A stretch of 64,000 nt of DNA from assembly GCA_012064415.1 (NCBI GenBank), contig SSNU01000404.1, positions 134,053 to 198,052 of the forward strand, read 5' to 3'. Every line of letters starts with the position of its first letter. Within the stretch, counting starts at the first letter, position 1. This stretch comes from Gyrodactylus bullatarudis (Eukaryota; Platyhelminthes; Monogenea; Gyrodactylidea; Gyrodactylidae). Shown here piece by piece: positions 23,501 through 34,800 of the stretch. A program made the translations under genes and the position numbers. Below the pieces are notes generated by a model, which had not been told where the DNA came from, did not search any database, and saw only the letters and a list, made by a program, of their open reading frames with translations.

Positions 23501-26500
23501 TTGTTTAAATACCTGATTCAAATCACTAGCTTTGATAACGAGGAATTCTTCGTTGTCAACTGATTTATTCTGTAGATTTCCAGTTATAATTCCCTTGACT
23601 TCATCGTTAATTCCAGATCTCTTGATGTACATGATATCCTTGGATATCTAGAAGGAAATAACAACTATTGATACTGAATCAAGTTAATAAATGACATTTT
23701 GAAAAAATACATTATTTTTCCACAGGTCTATTGGAAGGTAGGTGGTATCTGACTTCTTCTCCTTTCCAATGGTTTTCAGCTCATTCGAGATTCTCTGGCG
23801 GACATTTGAAATCATGAGAATTTCAACATTCTCAATAAGATTGATGAGCTGCGAAAGGTTAAATATTAACTTTTCCTATACTCAATCTATATTTACCTAC
23901 TCACCTGTCTATGCTTAACAATCAATTCTGGGATATCTTTGGGGGTAACGTAAATTTCTTTATAGTTCAATGGGCCATACTGATAATCATCTTTGCAGCC
24001 AAACACCTTCGATAGATTTCTAAGCATTGGATACAATACCTCTTGATTGTAGGCTTCACTTTAATATAAATGGATTTTTACATAAACTCAACTGGAATTA
24101 ATTGTGAACCAATCAAAGCAAAGGAAAAGACATACATGAAGTTTGAATAATTTTCCTGATCATTAAAGTTCATTCCAAGCCTCATTATGGCCCAAATTCT
24201 CTTCATACTCTTAATTCTAAGACAAATATTCAGATAGAATAGGGCTAATTTATCATCATAGTAAAGTTTTCTTATAACGGGATCAGATGTTTGTAACATG
24301 ATCATATCTTCTTTTGTATCTAGGTTGAAATATTGAAAGAAAGATCTATTTTAATTGTTTGATAAATATATATTTGATATTTTTGATCACGGCATAAAAA
24401 GAAATTCAAGCTGTAGCATTAAGTAAGAAGAAAATTTTTTAATCTAAAGATAAACTAACAAAAATTGAGTAATTGCTTGTCTTCAATATCCTTAACTGAA
24501 ATGGTACCATTCATAAGTTTAACATGTTCCTCCAGATTGATATTCTCATCAACCTTTGCCTGACTCAACGGAAATTCTTTACGTCTATGCTGAAATCTTC
24601 GAGTGAGCACATAGGGGAATACGTTGGCTATGTTTAGTCCAGATAGTGCTTCAAATTTCCAGCCATTCGAGATGACATCTTCAGTTACCAGGTTAAGTGA
24701 CATTAATTCACTATTGAGAAGGTTTCTTAAAAAAATTAATTCTGTTTGAAAAATGGAATTGTTTGAGCTATATTTCGAGATGGCAAAAACTCAAATTAAA
24801 TTGAAAACTTCAGGAAAAGGGTAATTTTAATAATTTAAAGTAATATTCTGGTTAAATATCAAATCAAACTTGTCCCCAAGCGAGTTCAATTCCAAGTGAT
24901 TTTTAGAAATTATTATCCACGAAAAATGTATAAATAGGAAATTTTGCATTTTAAACGAATAATTTACAAACTACACTCACGAGTCAGTCTTTTGGAAGCA
25001 GGAAAAGTTTTGTAGAATAAATTCTTGAAGGTTACAATTTACTTGTACTGATATAAAGGGTCCATATTTTGACTGGAAATTAATTCCGGCTAGATGATCT
25101 TTGATGAATTTTCTGGAAAATTCAACATCCTCCGGAATTTTCGAATCAAACATACACAATGATCGTGTTGATTTACCCTCAATGTAATCAAGGATTGGCT
25201 TTGCCATCAGACTTATATTCTAGACATGGAGATAAGATTAATTAGGGGCTTGACTCACTCTGAAAGTGTCCATTTTACCATTGACCAATAGGTTTTCAGG
25301 AAACGTATACCGCATTATATAATAGAATTTTGTATAGAATAATTTCTTCTTCTGGTCCAAGTAGTTTGACAATTCTGATTGAAAATTCCCAGCAAGAATG
25401 TCATTGATGTCAAGATAGATTCTGATCATTTCCTTCACTAATTATAACAGATAATTTATGAGAAACGAGAAACTGTTCCTAACCAACTTGAAAGACACTT
25501 TTTCAAAGATTTTGAGTCGAATCGAATCTCAATTGATAAAGAAACTTACAGAATCCAATGGAAAAAGCATCATCAGTCTCTAAAAAGTTGAGTAAAAATT
25601 TAAAAAATCACTCGTTAAACGGTCAATGAATAGATTCCTCATAAATTCGTCGTTGATGCCGTCCACATTGGCATAGTTGACGGTATTCGTATCATCGGTA
25701 TTCTCAACTTGGGGAGCTCTATGAGAGGCAATTTGATTATTAGCTGCCTCTTCATTGGTCATTGGTATCTTCGGTACGATGGTAGTTTTTGTATTATTTC
25801 GCTTGATCATGGCCAATTTTTGTAGTGGGTCAATTGTTGAATTTGATATACCCAGTTTCGATAAAATGATTATGAACTCAAAGAGATTATGAATCTTGTT
25901 AGTCATGTTGACATGTCTCTTTAGTTCTACATTGATTTCACTGACTTGACTCAGGTCTTTGTATACACCCAGTACTCGACTTGGATTAAATACAGCCCAC
26001 GGATTGAACTTTTGATTATCGTAGTTTTTGAAATCAAAGAACCTTTTACTAAAATAATCAAATACAAGAGATAATTCAGTTATTACTACTCAAAATGACC
26101 CAGTTAACTCGAAGCTTACGCATGGCTCGGTATAATTTCAGAGAGATATCGAATTTTCAAAAATTCTCTCATCAGATCAGCCCTTAGAGATATCTGGGCA
26201 GTACGTTCATAATATTCCTCAATAAATTGATCAATATACTTGTGTTTTAGCTCATCAAAGTTTTCTAACTTTCCCTTGTTCATGTAATTTTCGACAAAAT
26301 CATTGTGGATCTTATCACGTATTGCCATCTGTTGAAATGGTCAAAATTATTAAAATAATAGGTTTCATTCATTGTAGTTTTTAAAAAAATGATCGAACTT
26401 TTTCCAACTGTAATGAAAAGTAAGCGTCTTTCAGCCATCCATTTCTCGTTTCACATTCTTCGAAGCCATCGCTAAGCTTTGAACTAGATGAGGGAAAAGC

Positions 26501-29500
26501 AAATATTATTATTATTATCCAAAATGTTTCTAAAGCCTTTTACTCACAATTCCATGAACTTGATAGAAACTCGAGAGTAGACAGCAAGGCGTACCATTGA
26601 GGCCAAAGAGAATTTGTGAACATTTTGCATTTTCAGTGCATAGATCAGATGAGTATGATCGGATTGTTTAATGTGCTAAATGGATGGGCTTCAACTGAAG
26701 TCAGACTTACATTCATTAGAGATGTCTCATTTCTAAACGAAATCTTTTCTGCGAAAGCATCTTCAAGATCTTGTATTGCAAGACTCAAGGCTGATGGTAC
26801 AAACCTATTAAGATATCATTATTGTATAGATGGATTGGTTTCAAAAATTATAAAAATTGAGAAAAAAGAAAATTAAGCCGTTCAATACTTGATAAAAGAA
26901 GCAAAAGAAAAACAAACTTGTCTAAGATGGCATCATCTTCGATTAGGTAGGAAATGTTCCAGTCTGGTTCTCTTGTAATACTGTGCTCATCCTTGAAGAT
27001 GCAATTCTCAAACTGTATCGGCCGTAGGAAGAGATTAGCTTCACAAAAGCCAATTTGATAAGAAATATGAAGATAGACCTTGGAGAGAATTTCACACTCG
27101 TTAAGAGACTCGATGAGCTGCTCTCTTAATTGGAGAGAATTGTAAAAGTTGAAGATCTCTTTCATTGGTTTCTCACTACCCTGGTTGATTCGGTTTATTT
27201 TCCCCTCGGAACTCTTTAGGTAACGATCCAATGTGCTGAGTACTTGATCTGGATTATCTAGACAATCTATTTTTACAATCTGAAATATAAATTGAGATGA
27301 GCCAAGTTATATTTGAAAGTACCTCTTTATAGATAGTCGTGTTATATGAGGAGCAAATCTTTTCCAGACTATCAACTTCCTGCTGGATTATTTCGAAAAA
27401 CTTTTTCTCTACAAGTAAAATGTCTTCTAGACTTTTTCCGTTTAGGAAAAAGTGACAGTTCTTCAGAGAATACTCGATCGCTTCATAAATGTAAGGTATT
27501 GTGGACAGTGTCGGAAATGTTTCCAACAAATCAACTGGCAATACTTTGAATCTATACGGAAATGTGCTAAAAGATAGAGGCTCACTTGTCAGAATGAGAG
27601 GATATCAAAAAGTTTGAAAAGTCCAACTTATCTAGGACACCTGGAGTTGAGGTGAGATCCCGTTGGAGTTTCATCTGTTTCTCGATGATTCCCCTAAAGG
27701 TTGCATACTTAATCTTGAGAATGGCAATTTCATTCTTGTAACTTGAACCGAAATAAAGAGAATCAAAGTCGAGTCTTGCCTTCTGGTGCATAATGTTGGT
27801 GAGAATTTGGGCTAGTTTTTCACGTGCCTCAATTGAAGTTGTATTGGCATAGCATTCGTACAAAATTTCAACAAGCTAAATAACATTAGAGAAATGACAA
27901 AGGTGAAAATGTATTATAATATTTGAAAATACTTTTCTCTTGGCGTTAAGAAATTTCATTTCAAAGTACCATAGATCATAGAGGATGGTGAAACGGTCCG
28001 CTTCAAATTGTGAATTCTCAATGGCCAAATTTTCAGTGAAATCATTAAAGATGTGTGTTTGAGATCCAGTATCATTTTCTTTAATAAGGTATCTTGAGCC
28101 AACTAGAAGGAGATCTCGCTCCAAATTTCTATGAAAAAAACCTGTTTATATCATGAATGACTATCATCATGATGACTATTACTATTTTTGATCTGAAAAG
28201 CGATTCGAACCATAAAATATGAATTTTTTTCGAATTATTATTTCATCTTCTCTACTTTTGTGTGATCTCAAAAGAGTCTCTTATAAATAAGACAGTGTTA
28301 ATCCCTTCTCAAATTTCATCTTATTTTTCTTCCTTCTTCTTTCACATTTCAGAGTAAGGTGCGAGACTGCGTTACAAGTTTTCAATACTTTTTTTACAAC
28401 ATTCAAATTCTGATTATTGAAATAAAAAATACTTTTAAGCCTTTAAATATAACATAAATTAGGGTAATACAAATTTTTTTTCCCAAACAACTTTTTCAAA
28501 AACGTGAATTTTATTAAATATCGTCATGTTCAACATTTGGTCTATAGTTGAAAAATATTCAGATTAATTAACATTATGAACAGAGCCTCAAAAATAGTAA
28601 AAATCGCAAAATAGTATACAAACAAAATTGTATTTTTAAAATGAGATTTTTTAAATCGAAACAAAATTTAAAATATTTAATTCAAAAGGATTTTTTTCTC
28701 AAAATTTAATTCTCTATCGAATGAGCAGATAGTCGAAAAAGTTGTAAAAATTTGTATTACCCTAATGCATATAAGTAGTTCATTCAAGTTTTTGACCCTT
28801 GTCCGAAATATTGATTTTTCTTATGGGGGTCTCAATACAAATGGGGTGAAAAATAACCCGAGATTTCGTTCTAGGGTTAACTCCTTTGAGCTTACTCCAA
28901 ATCCTTGACGGCTTCATCGTACATGATGATTACACCATTTTGATCCTTTACCTCGATGTTTTCAGATTTATCGTAATAGAAATCTTCATAATTCTCAACA
29001 TCAGTGAAGTTCATAAACTCTATTTCGGACACCTGATAGTCTACAGGGCTATCGTAAAGATATTTATGGGAGAATATTCTAATGCCATTCTCGTCATGTT
29101 CAGCATTTGGTCTATAGTTGAAAAATATTCAGATTAATTAACATTATGAGCAGAGCCTCGAAAATAGTAAAAATCGCAAAATAGTATACAAACAATAGAA
29201 TAAATGACTATTTTTAGTATATTATATGATCTACCCTAAAGTAATGGGATTTGAAAATTAATAATCATTTCATTGAAATTTTTTATTAAAAATCTTCATC
29301 ATGTTAAATCTACCGGTTTTGGAATTTCTTCGAGGGGATAAATGCGATTGCATATTACAGTGAATTCATGAGGGTATTGCTTTTTAGCTTTTTGAAACCC
29401 GCTAAGGTAATCGAAAAATAATTCACTACGCTCAATTTTTGATGGTATCGATAAATTTAGCATAATCTGATTGGTATAGATTTCAAGGTCCAATCAGAAT

Positions 29501-31799
29501 TAGGGATTATAACTAAACACGGCATGTGAATTTAAGTTACTGAAAATTTAAAAGTTCAAATAGAATAAGAATATAAATAGTAGTTTAAAATAGTTAATTT
29601 TAGTAAGTTATAGTTTCGAAACCCAGGGTACTATGTAACTTTAGAACCTTTATTTATCATTTCTAAAGCCATACAACTTCCTGTGCAATTTAGTAAAAAT
29701 ATTCGTTTTTGAGGCTCTGATTATGAGTTAAAAGTAATAAATATTGCTCGAGCTTATATGAAAAGATTATCACAGAAGATTAAACGAGCTTACTTTGATG
29801 CCACTGTCTGACCTTGATGCTGGATTGTTAGTGTTCTCTCGATTGAACGGAAATAATTCATCAATGAAAGACACTTTTAAAGTAGAATAAAACAATTGAA
29901 TAAGCTTTTAATACTAAAAAGAGTGTAATTTGTGGCTCACGTTTCTACGAAAGTCTCGAATCTTCAAATGCCTCAGCATGATGAAAGAGAGATAGGATCC
30001 CTGGATTCCTTTGGATAGTTCATGGTCCTTATCTTCCATATTGAGACCCTTTGTGGTCTCGGTAAATGATGTATTCCTAGGCGGGTCTTTCTCGTCCAAT
30101 TGGTTATACTTGAACTCTTTCTTCTCAGATATAAAATAGGAGTATATTTTTGAGAATATTTCCTTATTCGATAAACTATCCAACGGTTTCCGCCGTTGTG
30201 CCGATTGAGTGTAGTTTTCATTAAAGTAGACGTTCAGCAATTTTGCTTGATGATTTAGATTCTTCAGGACACTCTGGAATAAGCAAATTTTTGTTTTCAA
30301 ATTCTAACTCATTTAGATAAATAGATTTAAAATTAAATGAAAGATTTGTCCAACAGTTTATGCATTACACTTACATCAGAATCTTTAATTTGTGTGAAAG
30401 CAATAGAAGTCTTTAGCAGTTGATCGACATGATTTTCATTTCGCAATCTAATCATAGTTGACTCAAAATCATTAATGTGAATTGGAAAGATTTTCCTCTG
30501 CGACAACCAGTTGCATGGCTTTAGGAACGTGGTCCCTGAAAGGTCTTTTGAGTCCTTGGATCAAGAAAAAAGGTGAGTTAAAATGAAATCAAGTTACAAG
30601 TTTCCTGTCGTACATGCGAAAGTTAAAGTTTTCGTTTTGTCTCCTAAAAATGTGATTAAATTTGCGATTGACTGCGGTGAAAATCTCCATCTCTTTACCG
30701 GGGCTATCGGTTCTAAGATTCTGAATAGATTAAAAAGACTAATTAAAATGGTTATTACAATGTTGATCTTATAATATTCGCATAGGATAATCAACTTTGG
30801 CTTCAAATTCTCATAATCAAACTTGAAGGATGGTAGAAACAGACACGAGGAATCATTGAGCCCGAGAATCTCAGAGAAATTTTTATTTGCCTTAGTTCTT
30901 CCATATGGAGCTGAACATCCTATCATTGAAGTTCTCAAGTCATCAATTGAATGTTGTTTATATTCACTGTAAATGTAGAAAGAATTCTTCTTTCCTGAGA
31001 CATCGAAAATTTCTGAAATTTTTGAAATATGATGAGATTCTTTGGTTGAGACTCCCACATCGTCAATTCCATCAATTTCCTCTGTAATATATTTAAAATG
31101 ACTAAAGGGTAACCATTTGATTATGTTTAAAATTTGTTTTGACATTCTAGAGTACTGCCAGACGAATACTTGATTTTTTATAAAGCTGCATAAATCTTCG
31201 GATTTGAGTGAATCATTTTGAGAGTCGAGATTTTTTATGGTTATTTTCTCAATACTTGGAAATATTTTCATTGATTTATGATATTTATCAATGTACTCTT
31301 CACTTAAATTTCTAAAACACAAGTTAGATTAAACAAATTTTACTTCATGTATTCCAAAAGAGGCTTCATAACTCTCTCTTGCGATTCATTATCAGTGCAA
31401 TAACGATTGAACCTGTGTTGTACAATGTGTTTTTGTATGACTATTTCTTTTAATCGTTTTGTAAAATACTTCAAGATAATTCGGATAAAAAGCAAAATTT
31501 ACTTGATAAACTACTACAGGACACGAAAGATAGCTCAGCCTAAAAGGCTCCAGGTTAATTTCTTCTTTTGCTACATCACTAAGGAGGTACAGATTTGAAA
31601 AATTGGGAAGTTTTAGACATTCATGGAGCTCGTTCACACGCTTAGATCTGTAATAATCAATGTCTTTAGGACAATAGTAACTCGAGCTAGAAGTATTATT
31701 TTCAACAGAATCAGATTCTAAATCATTGATTAATAGTTTTAACTCAAGGAGATCCTGTTTAAGATCAGATTCTATTGTTGTTAAAGGATCACTGTTCAT
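20553..31799 (-). CDS. CCDC162: CCDC162-like giant coiled-coil protein, 33 exons
   Basis: Exons on the minus strand: 31799-31525, 31412-31344, 31311-30759, 30720-30598, 30554-30375, 30273-29941, 29873-29794, 29111-28896, 28128-27933, 27875-27586, 27551-27323, 27279-26918, 26804-26711, 26675-26548, 26483-26399, 26328-26120, 26048-25612, 25579-25550, 25437-25259, 25219-24981, 24725-24460, 24319-24082, 24058-23905, 23848-23711, 23647-23457, 23394-23231, 22351-22301, 21860-21597, 21561-21413, 21370-21200, 21161-21066, 20985-20710, 20648-20553. The sum is 6561 nt, 2186 residues, with phase kept throughout. As I recall vertebrate CCDC162, the blocks CLSLMNYFRSIERTLTI, FMNFTDVENYEDFY, DSPGKEMEIFTAVNRKF and SSYYETIVKHQLVLLYERE align with it in order. 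The N-terminal two thirds are globular/helical; the last 400 residues are coiled coil (KERLEKEQVLISEQM). Molecular role unknown; distribution suggests cilia. Exon 1's donor (gtgtcc) is weak. AATAAA overlaps the stop region. Confidence 0.85.
22352..22933 (+). mobile_element. Penelope-like element fragment: GIY-YIG endonuclease and 3' end
   Basis: From 22361 the plus strand encodes YKFQCDCGASYIGRTIRKL, then DHLKKD, VTRHIKQENHE, DLWVKEKFFINHF and KPNLC, ending at the stop near 22647. The Cys-rich lead-in, YIG, Arg, His, Glu (VKEKF) and Asn (PNLC) are the order of catalytic positions in the GIY-YIG endonuclease at the C-terminus of Penelope-like retroelements. About 285 bp of 3' UTR follows, shared with the copy at 34917-35312 down to a common end TGAATCATATCATCG. 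No reverse transcriptase remains, so this is a 5'-truncated copy. It sits antisense in CCDC162 intron 26, directly against the acceptor of exon 27 (22351). Confidence 0.8.
22934..23210. repeat. partial copy of the 45626-46400 hairpin MITE family
   Basis: Shares blocks with the element at 45626-46400 in the same order: GGAAAATTTCCTGC, CCATGCCTAACAGCTTCAAA, AGCATAGCTTCTAAAC, GAGGCAACGAGTT, GAGCAAAAATAAGACCT and TTCGAATATTTTTCGAAATC. Only the centre and right arm are present. It begins exactly where the Penelope fragment ends, so the Penelope copy interrupts or abuts it. Confidence 0.7.
28458..28765. repeat. inverted-repeat element carrying a 104-bp copy of a neighbouring intron/exon junction
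   Basis: Ends are inverted: ATTAGGGTAATACAAATTTT at 28459 and the complementary AAATTTGTATTACCCTAAT ending at 28765, with CAACTTTTTC/GAAAAAGTTG inside. Between them, 28521-28624 is a direct repeat of 29091-29194 with about four differences. That source region spans the 3' end of CCDC162 intron 7 and the first 21 nt of exon 8. The copy therefore holds a duplicate 3' splice site (CTATAG followed by ACCAAATGTTGAAC) inside intron 8. Confidence 0.7.
29091..29194 (-). repeat. source/partner copy of the 104-bp direct repeat
   Basis: Covers the true acceptor of CCDC162 exon 8 (exon begins at 29111) and about 83 nt of intron 7. Nearly identical to 28521-28624. Either a local duplication was taken up by the inverted-repeat element, or both are copies of one dispersed repeat; a weaker partial match (AGAGCCTCAAAAA, complement) occurs near 29705-29725. 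Confidence 0.75.
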
Positions 31800-31845
31800 T
31801 GCTTAAATTTTAAATTAACACCAAAATTACTAAACAACACAAAAC
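31800..31845. promoter_or_regulatory. 46-bp gap between divergent starts (CCDC162 / uncharacterised gene)
   Basis: The ATG of CCDC162 (31799, -) and the first ATG of the uncharacterised gene (31846, +) are 46 bp apart. Core promoters must overlap or lie within the other gene's 5' UTR or exon. Inferred from spacing. Confidence 0.4.
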
Positions 31846-34800
31846 ATGATTTTACAAGCACAAGTCTCATTGTTTGAATTAGGTTTGCCTTCGAATTTTG
31901 GATTGAAAAAGATTTCGTCGCTTCGAGGAATGACTTCTCCAAAGTCTTCACGTAAGATTTTAATAATATAAATGGAATGTAGCTAAAAAGAAGGGAATAT
32001 TTGGGCGTATTCGACAGAAAATAAAGGATACTATTTTTCGTAAAAGAGATCGTACAGAATGCTCTGTCTCAAAGTCAACAGGAGATCTTACAGCGGATTA
32101 CACTCCGGAATGGTAAGTATTTAGTTAAACTCCATAATAAAATTTTAAAAGTTAATTTTATTCAGATATATTTCTAGGATCTATTGATTAACTTTGTTGA
32201 AAAGTTTAATGGCACCTAATTTATATTAAATTTCATAGTTTTTTCTCAGATTTCTACCTTCGAGATTTGAGATCTGCTCAATAATTGATTTTTCTTAACT
32301 GGTTTTACTTCGATTTTAGTATTCACATCAGAATATACGATAATCTACTCGCTTAGTCTCTCTCAATAGCTATTTATCTTGCCCATTAAAATTTTTGTAT
32401 GATTGAGTAACAAAAAATTTAATTTTTTTTCTATTTTCATATTTTTATTTCTCACTAACGTAAATAACGGAATTACGAACATTCTTTCAATGTACAATGT
32501 AGCTGATAATCATTTTAATACAAGGTTCGTATTATTTTTTAAATCTATAATTATAATTATATTTTCTACAAAGACTAATGTAGCTACTGTATATTGAATG
32601 TACGCTTACATTTTGAGACAAATTTTCGGGATCCTAAGACGCTCAGTCTGCAACTAATTGTTCTAACCATACATGTTGATAGGAAGTGTGATTTTTTTAC
32701 AATGTTCACTATAACAGACACTTGTTTTATTCAATAAGGATATATTCTTAGGAAGAAGATAGCTTTTCTAATACAGAAACCTATGTACTATTCATTGTCA
32801 ATTAATTCTTTTAATCTTTCTGTCTGAAATGTGAATTTCTACTTCAAGTATTCGGTATTTCTCATTTTCATTTCTCACTTGAGATCTCTTCATTTCATTA
32901 ATACTCTACATTCAATTCGTAAGAGTTTTTTCTCGTTCTAACTTAGTCTCTTTGCATATTTTTCTCGTATATACTTTAAATAAATTAACATTTACCCCAG
33001 AAGTAGTAGCAACAGCAGCAGCACAAAGAGAATAATTTTCTTGTAGTATTCATGATTGGTAAGATGAAAAATTATTATTTGTGGCTGAAAAAATGAAACG
33101 ACCAAGAAAAGTAGACAAAATGTACTCCCAAATCAGGCTTCATTATCAATCAAAGAAGTCATCTGAAATAACTTCACATGATTCCTTATTCTATCGACAG
33201 CTACCAAACTTGAAAATAAATTCCTTGATGAATAAATCAAGTTTTTTTGTATGAAATTCATTTGTTTTTTTTTCATCCAAAAAAGCACGAGGTCATATTG
33301 TGTTCTTAGGTGTATGATATACATATATTTAAATTTATTCTATTGATTTTATATTCACAAAATCTATTTACACACTAAAAATAACTAAACATAGATGGAA
33401 GAGATAGTGGAATAATTCCTTTAATCCTCCGCACTCTTCCAGTAAAAAAATGTTATTCTACATCTCTCACAAGGGGAAGAAGATGATACATTTCACGAAT
33501 CATCATCGTCGTCTATTCAACTTTACCTTTACTATTGTATTGTTTTATTTTCCTTCATGGAGTTTATTCAGGATATTAGATACACTGGGATCATTAAAAA
33601 TCAATGTTCTACTCTGATTGGTTGTCTTGATTGAGCTTGAAATGTAAAGCAACTTTTCAAGATTAGCAAAAATATCTATGTCCCAATGGTGAGTAATTGC
33701 ATTGGACAATTTTGTAATAAAACATGGGATATTTATTCATCCAAAAAATATCGATTTCTTCTCCGTTATCTGTCAGATGAATCATACAAATTCATCAATA
33801 AAATAACTGAAGCTTTAGAAAGAAACAATTTCCCCTTTTAGGATAACCACGTATTGCTTTTGTTATTTATTGCTTTCCAAATAATAGTCAAGGCGTCTCT
33901 TGAAGACTCAACAGATTTTACTAACTCTTGTATTTAATCTGTAAGTGTATTTAGGGGTTAAACTGCGAAGACGCTTAAAATCAACTCTCAATTGTAAATA
34001 AGCAATTTTTTCATCAAAGAGGTTAGCCTAATGAACAATATAGAATAGAGAATCAAGATTTTGTTCACATGAAAACCGTAACTTTGTAGAGTTCATTGTC
34101 AATTGACTTAGTTTTGGGAAATATAAGGCATGCACACTTTAGTATATACTGCTTTCAGGCTCAGTTCCATTCTCTAATCTTCTTTTGTTGCCTTCATCTT
34201 CCTTCCTTACTTTCCATTTTTCTAATTAGAGATAAAGAAACATTTACAATACAGTAATCAAGTTCATCATTTAAAAAAAGACAGTTTCTTGTTTATTCAG
34301 ATTAATTTTTCCCCTTCTAATACTGTAAAAGCAGATCTAACCTTATTGTATATTTTCCTTTTATTAATGAATTTTACATAGCTTGGAAGCCATGATCATC
34401 TTTCATTTACAAGGAGGGAGAGCGGTAAAAAAGAGAGAGATTATAATGATCTTGTGTTATCTTCAAGTTTGGTGAATTCATTTCAGGTGATGAATTTCCC
34501 TCTTTTGAAAATACAATTTGCACTTTAGACTTCTTAGAGAGTGGGAAGAATACAGGCCTCGTGACCTATTCCTATTTTTTTACACAAGAATGAATAAATT
34601 ACAAATGATTCTTTTTCAATGAACACTGGGGCTTTTAGCCGAATTAATCAATCTATAGCTTTTTTCAGTTGAATAACCTATCAAGTCCCAGTGGATCATA
34701 AATGAGACAGGTAATTTGCTAAAGCCATAATTCAGTTTTAAAGAATCTAAAAATAATCTTCTGTTTACAACTGTCTTATTGTGAAAAAACTCATTGTGAG

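Noticed and set aside
29299..29493. Open frame on the minus strand (YLSGFQKAKKQYPHEF) inside CCDC162 intron 7
   Set aside because: Skipping it joins exons 7 and 8 in phase (ASK then PNAEHDENG) across a conserved region; including it breaks the phase and runs into a stop. It begins at TTG. It could be chance or an old repeat.
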